A DNA stretch of 11,219 bases, taken from contig JBCCQK010000253.1 of NCBI GenBank assembly GCA_039024375.1, positions 1-11,219 on the forward strand, written 5' to 3'. Position numbers and translations under genes: made by a program. The notes under the pieces are model-generated. The model was not told the origin of the DNA and did no database searches. It saw nothing but the letters and a program-made list of their open reading frames with translations. The stretch comes from JAFMDF01 sp039024375 (GTDB lineage Bacteria; Bacteroidota; Bacteroidia; Chitinophagales; Saprospiraceae). This document shows positions 7,296 to 11,219 of this stretch, piece after piece (positions within the stretch are counted from its first letter, which is position 1; each line of letters starts with the position of its first letter).

Positions 7296-7321
7296 GAGCA
7301 GCATAGTTACGCTGCTCCTTT
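7296..7321. terminator. Hairpin before the GlcG-like gene, terminator-like
   Basis: GAGCAGC (7296-7302) and GCTGCTC (7311-7317) form a 7-bp, GC-rich stem with an 8-nt loop, preceded by AAAA and followed by CTTTT. It could end transcripts from either side. It stands only 31 bp before the ATG at 7349, which leaves little room for a promoter, so it may instead be a leader hairpin that tunes read-through into the gene. Confidence 0.45.
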
Positions 7322-7348
7322 TAGCTAAATCCAGCCATAAAAATAGAT

Positions 7349-7885
7349 ATGAATAACAGATTGAATCCATTCACAACTACCGTGTTAAACAATAAATTTG
7401 GCCTAAATAAGGGGTTGAAAAGCCTGCTACTATTCTTACTTTTACACATGGTAGGTACAACTATTTACGCACAGCAGGCGACATCAGACATTAGCCACGA
7501 GGCAGCTCTGAAAGCTGTTTTGGCGGCAAAAACTAAAGCCGAAAATTTAGATGTTTTGGTAAATATAGCAGTCGTGGATGCAGGAGCTAATTTAAAAGCC
7601 TTTATCCGTATGGATGGTTCTTTTTTAGGTAGCATTGATGTAGCCATCAAAAAAGCAAAAACTTCCCGCTATTTTGATATAGCCACAGGCGACTTAGGCA
7701 AGCTGACCCAACCTGGAGGCGCCATTTACAACATTGAACACTCTAATGGTGGACTGATCACCTTTCCGGGAGGCGTTCCGATTAAAAATGAAAATGGAAA
7801 GATCATCGGAGCGATAGGCGTTAGTGGTGGTACGATTGAACAAGACCACGAAATTGCTACAGCTGGTGCCAATACTGTAAAGTAG
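7349..7885 (+). CDS. Secreted GlcG/HbpS-family protein
   Basis: Small protein (178 residues) of the GlcG/HbpS (DUF336) family. It starts with a long basic N-region, a hydrophobic core at about 25-40 and a likely signal peptidase I site after A41 (IYA-QQ), so it should be exported. The family fold follows: VVDAGANLKAF (75-85), a MDGSFLGSIDVAIKKAKT helix region (88-105), FPGGVPI (139-145) and IGAIGVSGG (153-161) with DHEIATAG (166-173). HbpS of Streptomyces binds haem and senses redox stress; GlcG itself belongs to the glycolate locus but its role is unclear, so the molecular function here is open. It heads a plus-strand group, 77 bp before the likely start of the propeller-Dabb gene. No clear ribosome binding site, which is common in this phylum. 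Confidence 0.82.
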   Translation: MNNRLNPFTTTVLNNKFGLNKGLKSLLLFLLLHMVGTTIYAQQATSDISHEAALKAVLAAKTKAENLDVLVNIAVVDAGANLKAFIRMDGSFLGSIDVAIKKAKTSRYFDIATGDLGKLTQPGGAIYNIEHSNGGLITFPGGVPIKNENGKIIGAIGVSGGTIEQDHEIATAGANTVK

Positions 7886-7962
7886 CGATCCATTAAGTTT
7901 AGTGTAAGTAAGCGAAAAGGGTGTAGTCCATTTTGCTGAAGGGAATTGGAAAAAATAATACG

Positions 7963-9489
7963 ATGAACAAGATAAAAAATATCCTTTTTTTTAGCCTTTT
8001 ATTTGTGTCCCAAATTTTATTATCCCAAAATTTGGAAGACCCTATGCTTTACCGAAGTGACTTTCAAAATATTTCAGGTCAGAGTACGGTAAGCGTTACC
8101 AGCTACGAAAAAGAGGGACGCCATTACGTGTATGTGGGAGGGAACGGACCAGTTGATGTTTTCCAATTAAACGAAACGGGTAAGCTAACACCAATCAGTA
8201 AGCACGAATTGTATAAGCAAAAAGGACCCGCAAGAGGAATGGTTGCCGACAACATTGGTGGTACCGATTTTCTATTTATTGCCAACAAATTTGGTGATGT
8301 TATTGAAACGCATAAAATTTTGGAAAACGGCGCTTTGGAACGAGTCGCTTTGGTAGAAGATACAGAAGAAACACATTTAGGAACCGCCATTACTTTGCAA
8401 GTCATTCACATGGAAAAAGCAACTTATCTTTTTGTAGGGGGCTTAGAAGATACCCCTGGATTGAGTTGTTTTAAGATACAGGATGATGGAAAATTGACCC
8501 ACGTCCAGTCCATGAAAGACGATGAAAAAATTCATACGGATGGTATCATCGGGATGTTTGTCCATAAAATAAAGGGAAAAACCTTTTTATATACAGGTGG
8601 ATTTCAAGACAATGGCGTCAGTAGCTTTAGGGTTCATGAGGATGGCACTTTCAAACACGTCAACAGTATAAGTGATAATCTTACCGATAGATACCTAACG
8701 GGGGCTTATCCCGTAACGGGGGTAACATTAGGGGATAAGCACTATGTAATTGTTGGCCACAGACATCATAAATATTACAAAAGAGGTGGTAATTTTATTA
8801 AAAGACCAGACTTCGTTTATCATGGGGATGGCGTAAGTGTTTTTAAGATAAATGAAAAAGGAGCACTCCAACCGCACTATGTATTAAAGGATGATGAAAG
8901 CACCAAACTACAAGGGCAAACGAGAATTGAAATTGTTTCTGTTGATGATAAAGAAGCTATATTGGCAGTCGGCACTAGAGACGATACCAGCATTCAACTT
9001 TGCAAACTCGATGAAGAAGGTGTACTGCATCCTATGAATTATTTAGGAACAGGCTTTCCCATTTATTACGGTTTGAGATCGCATAAGATTGGGAAGACCA
9101 ACTTTCTTATAGCGGGCTCTAGCAGGTGGCATATGGGAAAAGCAGTTGCTTACAAAATTGCTCCTAGAATTGATAAAAGTGGCAAAAAATTGAGGCACAT
9201 TGTAAATCTAAAATATAAAGAGACAGCTACCCAAGAGCAGGTGGAGGAGGCGGTTAAAACTTTTATGAATCTTAAAAATGAAATTCCTGAAATAGCAAAT
9301 ATTGAATGGGGCATCAACGATAGTACGGAAGGGGCCAGCAAAGGTTTTACCCATTGCTTTACCCTAACTTTCAATGATGAACACGCCCGAGAAGTGTACT
9401 TATTTCACGAAGCACATTTGGCCTTGGTCAAAAAAGTAGGCCCCATCATTGGAGATGTTTTTGTGATGGACTACTGGACAGCAGAATAA
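7963..9489 (+). CDS. Secreted beta-propeller protein with C-terminal Dabb domain
   Basis: Protein of 508 residues from the ATG at 7963, chosen because it gives a clean signal peptide (hydrophobic run to about residue 20, likely cut after LLS). A TTG at 7933 would only add ten residues before it. Residues about 25-400 contain recurring blades of the form GG..D.G.S.F.....DG.L/F..V, such as the GGLEDTPGLSCFKI and GGFQDNGVSSFRV units, as in 6-phosphogluconolactonase-like propellers. From about residue 410 (LRHIVNLKY) to the end is a Dabb stress-responsive alpha/beta-barrel domain, recognised by the HIV.LK opening, GFTHCFTLTF, the HEAHLALV helix and the closing GDVFVMDYW. This pairing is unusual. 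Substrate and activity are unknown; a lactone or other hydrolysis product is a guess. It stands between the GlcG-like gene and the SDR (32 bp gap), likely co-transcribed. Confidence 0.8.
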   Translation: MNKIKNILFFSLLFVSQILLSQNLEDPMLYRSDFQNISGQSTVSVTSYEKEGRHYVYVGGNGPVDVFQLNETGKLTPISKHELYKQKGPARGMVADNIGGTDFLFIANKFGDVIETHKILENGALERVALVEDTEETHLGTAITLQVIHMEKATYLFVGGLEDTPGLSCFKIQDDGKLTHVQSMKDDEKIHTDGIIGMFVHKIKGKTFLYTGGFQDNGVSSFRVHEDGTFKHVNSISDNLTDRYLTGAYPVTGVTLGDKHYVIVGHRHHKYYKRGGNFIKRPDFVYHGDGVSVFKINEKGALQPHYVLKDDESTKLQGQTRIEIVSVDDKEAILAVGTRDDTSIQLCKLDEEGVLHPMNYLGTGFPIYYGLRSHKIGKTNFLIAGSSRWHMGKAVAYKIAPRIDKSGKKLRHIVNLKYKETATQEQVEEAVKTFMNLKNEIPEIANIEWGINDSTEGASKGFTHCFTLTFNDEHAREVYLFHEAHLALVKKVGPIIGDVFVMDYWTAE

Positions 9490-9521
9490 ACACTATTAAT
9501 TCTCTCAAAAACAGTTTTGAA

Positions 9522-10235
9522 ATGACTAGAACAGCTTACATAACAGGTGGGTCAAAAGGTATTGGCTTGGGCATAGCGAAAGCACTACTGAGAAACGGCA
9601 TTCATGTGGCAATTACCGCCAGAACGCAAAGTGATTTGGACTTAGCCGAGCAGCAATTAAAAGCCATAGGGAAAGGCGAGGTTTTGATTATTCAATCAGA
9701 TGTGCGCAACTTAGCGAATGAGGAAAGTGCCGTTCAGCAAATCATTGATAAATGGGGACGTTTAGATTATTGTATTGCCAATGCGGGAGTGGGAAAGTTT
9801 TCACCAATTGATGAAATGAGTGCTGAGGATTGGAATTTGGTTGTTGATGTAAACCTGACGGGCGTATTTCATACGGTTAAAGCGGCCATCCCAGCACTCA
9901 AAGAATCCAAAGGATATATTATTACGATTTCCAGTCTGGCAGGCACAAATTTCTTCGAACAGGGGGCAGCCTATAATGCTAGCAAATTTGGAGTGGTTGG
10001 CTTTTCGCAGGCCATCATGCTCGATTTAAGACGCTATGATATCAAAGTGACGACGATTATGCCAGGGTCCGTTGCCACTAACTTTGCAGGGCATGCAGTA
10101 ACGGAGAAAGAGGCTTGGAAAATACAGCCAGAGGACATTGGACAAATAGTTGCGGATTTAGTACAAATGAATCCAAGGACCTTGCCTAGTAAAATAGAGG
10201 TTCGCCCTGCTGTTCCGCCTTCTGCCAGGAAGTAA
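9522..10235 (+). CDS. SDR-family NAD(P)-dependent oxidoreductase
   Basis: Classical short-chain dehydrogenase of 237 residues. It shows TGGSKGIG (8-15), NAG (87-89), N111, S138, and the YxxxK pair Y151/K155. An arginine at 34 (TART) at the end of the second strand points to NADP(H). It has no signal peptide and so acts in the cytoplasm, unlike the two exported proteins encoded before it; the 32-bp spacing suggests one transcript. It resembles the broad 3-ketoacyl-ACP reductase and sepiapterin reductase-like group, which does not reveal a substrate. The C-terminus (RPAVPPSARK) is short, without the substrate-loop extension of KduD-type enzymes, so it is probably not a duplicate of the SDR at 3355-4125. 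Confidence 0.85.
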   Translation: MTRTAYITGGSKGIGLGIAKALLRNGIHVAITARTQSDLDLAEQQLKAIGKGEVLIIQSDVRNLANEESAVQQIIDKWGRLDYCIANAGVGKFSPIDEMSAEDWNLVVDVNLTGVFHTVKAAIPALKESKGYIITISSLAGTNFFEQGAAYNASKFGVVGFSQAIMLDLRRYDIKVTTIMPGSVATNFAGHAVTEKEAWKIQPEDIGQIVADLVQMNPRTLPSKIEVRPAVPPSARK

Positions 10236-10293
10236 GTGCCTAGACAATTCAAGCATCTTTCATCATAAATCCGATCAATCTGTTTACAATAAA

Positions 10294-10324
10294 TTAACAT
10301 TAAGGTAATAATTGGTTAACATTA
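10294..10324. repeat. 9-bp direct repeat upstream of the lysine-rich gene promoter
   Basis: TTAACATTA occurs at 10294-10302 and 10316-10324, exactly 22 bp apart, about two helical turns, so both copies face the same side of the DNA. The second copy overlaps the place where the -33 element of the following promoter should lie, as expected for an activator or repressor site. Confidence 0.4.
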
Positions 10325-10339
10325 TTGAGAAAAATCCCT

Positions 10340-10347
10340 TACCTTTG
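10340..10347 (+). promoter_or_regulatory. Bacteroidota -7 promoter element
   Basis: TACCTTTG matches the TAnnTTTG consensus of Bacteroidota housekeeping promoters exactly. The -33 partner is not ideal: the nearest TTG candidates (10312-10314 and 10324-10326) lie 25 and 13 bp away, so an activator at the direct repeat may help. Transcription should begin near 10353 and run into the lysine-rich gene. Confidence 0.55.
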
Positions 10348-10352
10348 CCTTC

Positions 10353-10490
10353 GTCAAGGCGAACGGCTAGGGGTCAGACGGCTCGTAGGGTGTTCTGCCG
10401 CTCCATTCAATTTACTAACGAGCTGGTGGGTTTCGCAGCGTTTGGGTAGAACCTTCAAAAGGCCCTAAAGCTTAAACATCCAATTTTATC
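10353..10490 (+). promoter_or_regulatory. Structured 5' leader, possible pseudoknot
   Basis: The roughly 135 nt between the promoter and the ATG at 10491 are visibly richer in G and C than the flanks. Three pairings can be drawn: GCGAA 10359-10363 with TTCGC 10432-10436; CGGCTCGT 10379-10386 with ACGAGCTG 10418-10425 (one G-U); and GTTCTGCC 10392-10399 with GGTAGAAC 10445-10452 (one G-U). The third starts inside the loop of the second and ends outside it, a pseudoknot topology. I match it to no known riboswitch. Helices of this length can also arise by chance in 100 nt, so the structure is a proposal. Confidence 0.35.
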
Positions 10491-10577
10491 ATGGCTAAAA
10501 AAGATAAGAAGAAAAAAGGGGACAGCAAGAAGAAAGACAACAAGAAGAAGAAGGATAAGAAGAAGAAAAAGAAGTAG
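10491..10577 (+). CDS. 28-residue lysine-rich microprotein
   Basis: A short frame from ATG to TAG encodes 28 residues, 19 of them lysine (68 percent) and four aspartate, in blocks such as MAKKDKKKKGD and the final run of six lysines. There are no hydrophobic residues after A2, so it must be disordered and strongly basic; binding to nucleic acid or ribosomes is the natural guess. Support for it being real: a consensus promoter 144 bp upstream, and a strong terminator downstream with no other gene in the unit. Thirteen lysine codons are AAG and six AAA, so longer runs of A are broken up. The 80-nt coding region is almost pure purine on this strand; the element could alternatively work as RNA. 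No family recognised. Confidence 0.55.
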   Translation: MAKKDKKKKGDSKKKDNKKKKDKKKKKK

Positions 10578-10709
10578 TTTGTATGAGTTGCGATGAGTGA
10601 AATGTTATAAAGAGCGCCTGGAAAGAAAGCTTTGGCTTTGTTACAAACATTCCAGTTGAGGGCTTTCTGCTGAGAAAATCGCAACTTGCATGGACTTGTT
10701 GTTTCATTT
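10578..10709 (+). other. 3' region of the lysine-rich transcript with nested inverted repeats
   Basis: No gene is seen. AGTTGCGAT (10586-10594) pairs perfectly with ATCGCAACT (10678-10686) and encloses a smaller pair, CTGGAA (10618-10623) with TTCCAG (10650-10655), so this stretch could fold into a long branched stem before the terminator. With the leader it suggests a transcript of about 390 nt that is mostly structured RNA. Confidence 0.3.
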
Positions 10710-10745
10710 AAATACGCCTGACGATGCAATCGCCAGGCGTATTTT
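10710..10745. terminator. Bidirectional intrinsic terminator
   Basis: AATACGCCTG (10711-10720) pairs with CAGGCGTATT (10734-10743), and one further A-T pair closes it. Inside, CGAT-GCA-ATCG continues the stem after a mismatch. TTTT follows on the plus side and TTT on the minus side. It lies between convergent units, 7 nt past the stop codon of the minus gene, so it can end both. Confidence 0.8.
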
Positions 10746-10751
10746 CTATGT

Positions 10752-11219
10752 TCAGAACTTCCACCTTCTAAAAGCTTCCATGGCTTCGTATTCTGCTAAG
10801 CCCAAGGCTCGGTAAGCGGTAGCAGTGTCTCTGTTTCGATCTTCTGCTCTTTGCCAAAACTCCCTTTCATCATCCCCCGGGAAAGGCGCGCTGTCCTTTT
10901 GGGACTGGTGCATAAAGATGGCTTTGCGCTTTTTGAAGAGTTCTGTCGGACTGAGTGGTACAACCATTTCTATTTCGTGGATCGGCCATTCGTGCCAGGC
11001 ACCGCGATACAACCAAAGCCAGCATTCTTGCATCCAGGCTTCTTCTTTCATCTCCTGAAAGGCGGTAAAAATGGCGTTTAGGCAAACCCGATGCGTACCA
11101 TGGGGATCAGCCAGATCGCCGGCCGCATATACTTGATGGGGCTGAATTTCTTTCAATAAGTCCTTGATGATTTGCACATCTGCTTTGCCGTAGGGCATTT
11201 TGCGGGTCGCCCCCGTTTC
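10752..11219 (-). CDS. nagB: NagB/LmbE-like fusion protein, C-terminal part
   Basis: The frame is open to the right window edge, so only the last 155 residues are seen. They match the C-terminal region of the long (about 640-residue) Bacteroidota proteins annotated as glucosamine-6-phosphate deaminase, where a NagB-type deaminase domain is followed by a PIG-L/LmbE-like deacetylase domain. Visible landmarks are ETGATRK at the edge, AAGDLADPHGTH (visible residues 32-43, with a histidine that is a metal ligand in LmbE enzymes), WLYRGAWHEW, MVVPLSP, KRKAIFMHQSQKDSAPF and FWQRAEDRNRDTA. The internal ATG at 11196-11198 is not the start. Whether the deaminase domain is intact cannot be judged here. 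It is convergent with the lysine-rich gene and looks unrelated to the AHG locus, more likely part of amino-sugar metabolism. Confidence 0.88.
   Translation of the reverse strand, partial: ETGATRKMPYGKADVQIIKDLLKEIQPHQVYAAGDLADPHGTHRVCLNAIFTAFQEMKEEAWMQECWLWLYRGAWHEWPIHEIEMVVPLSPTELFKKRKAIFMHQSQKDSAPFPGDDEREFWQRAEDRNRDTATAYRALGLAEYEAMEAFRRWKF

Larger units (their letters stand above)
6972..7348. other. Intergenic region with a decayed coding fragment
   Basis: The 377 bp between GH117 and the GlcG-like gene carry no intact gene. On the plus strand a frame is open from 7009 to a TGA at 7201-7203 but lacks an early start codon. Its translation includes FEEVISKLKAAELARKYKIS (7045-7104), an alanine- and lysine-rich helix pair resembling the helix-turn-helix start of IS3-type OrfA transposases, then loses any family likeness. 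This is at best a weak hint of an old insertion-sequence remnant; no terminal repeats were found. CTCCTT/AAGGAG and GAGAC/GTCTC arms (7014-7041) form short alternative hairpins just after GH117 and may act in 3' end formation. Confidence 0.3.

Noticed and set aside
10472..10729. Minus-strand frame rich in phenylalanine, leucine and serine
   Set aside because: It is the reverse complement of the purine-rich lysine tract; its composition is a by-product of that tract.
10353..10745. tmRNA, because a short frame lies in a structured transcript
   Set aside because: No tRNA-like acceptor ends or CCA, and the peptide does not resemble a proteolysis tag ending in LAA.

Overview
The window looks like chromosomal DNA of a Bacteroidota bacterium that feeds on red-algal agar, so probably marine. 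Three things point there: a GH117 lipoprotein, a TAnnTTTG-type promoter (TACCTTTG), and a NagB/LmbE-type gene of the kind common in this phylum. Finer taxonomy cannot be read from the sequence.

Left half (1-5190, all minus strand): five tightly spaced genes (gaps of 31-48 bp) form what should be one operon, read from 5190 down to 1. In transcription order they are a zinc-dependent alcohol dehydrogenase, a KduD-like short-chain reductase, an AldA-like aldehyde dehydrogenase, an enolase-superfamily cycloisomerase, and a RhaT-family permease cut by the window edge. Together they match the known bacterial route for 3,6-anhydro-L-galactose (L-AHG), the acid-labile sugar of agar. The aldehyde dehydrogenase makes 3,6-anhydro-L-galactonate, and the cycloisomerase opens it to 2-keto-3-deoxy-L-galactonate. 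The zinc dehydrogenase oxidises C5, and the KduD-like reductase returns it with the opposite configuration as 2-keto-3-deoxy-D-gluconate (KDG). KDG kinase and KDPG aldolase, the next steps, are not in the window.

Divergent from this operon, after a 500-bp regulatory gap, lies a GH117 exo-3,6-anhydro-L-galactosidase with a lipoprotein signal (5691-6971). It should release L-AHG outside the cytoplasm, so an inner-membrane importer is needed; the RhaT-family permease is the obvious candidate.

Right of GH117, after a gap holding a decayed coding fragment, a perfect palindrome and a hairpin, comes a second plus-strand group (7349-10235). It has a secreted GlcG/HbpS-like protein, a secreted beta-propeller fused to a C-terminal Dabb domain, and an SDR oxidoreductase. 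Its substrate is unknown; position next to the AHG genes is the only hint of a shared role.

From 10236 on the content changes. A good Bacteroidota promoter preceded by a 9-bp direct repeat drives a 28-residue protein that is 68 percent lysine. Between them is a leader of about 135 nt in which two 8-bp helices could form a pseudoknot. A strong hairpin (10710-10745) separates this unit from a convergent, partial NagB/LmbE-like gene at the right edge. No tRNA, rRNA, CRISPR array or intact mobile element was seen.
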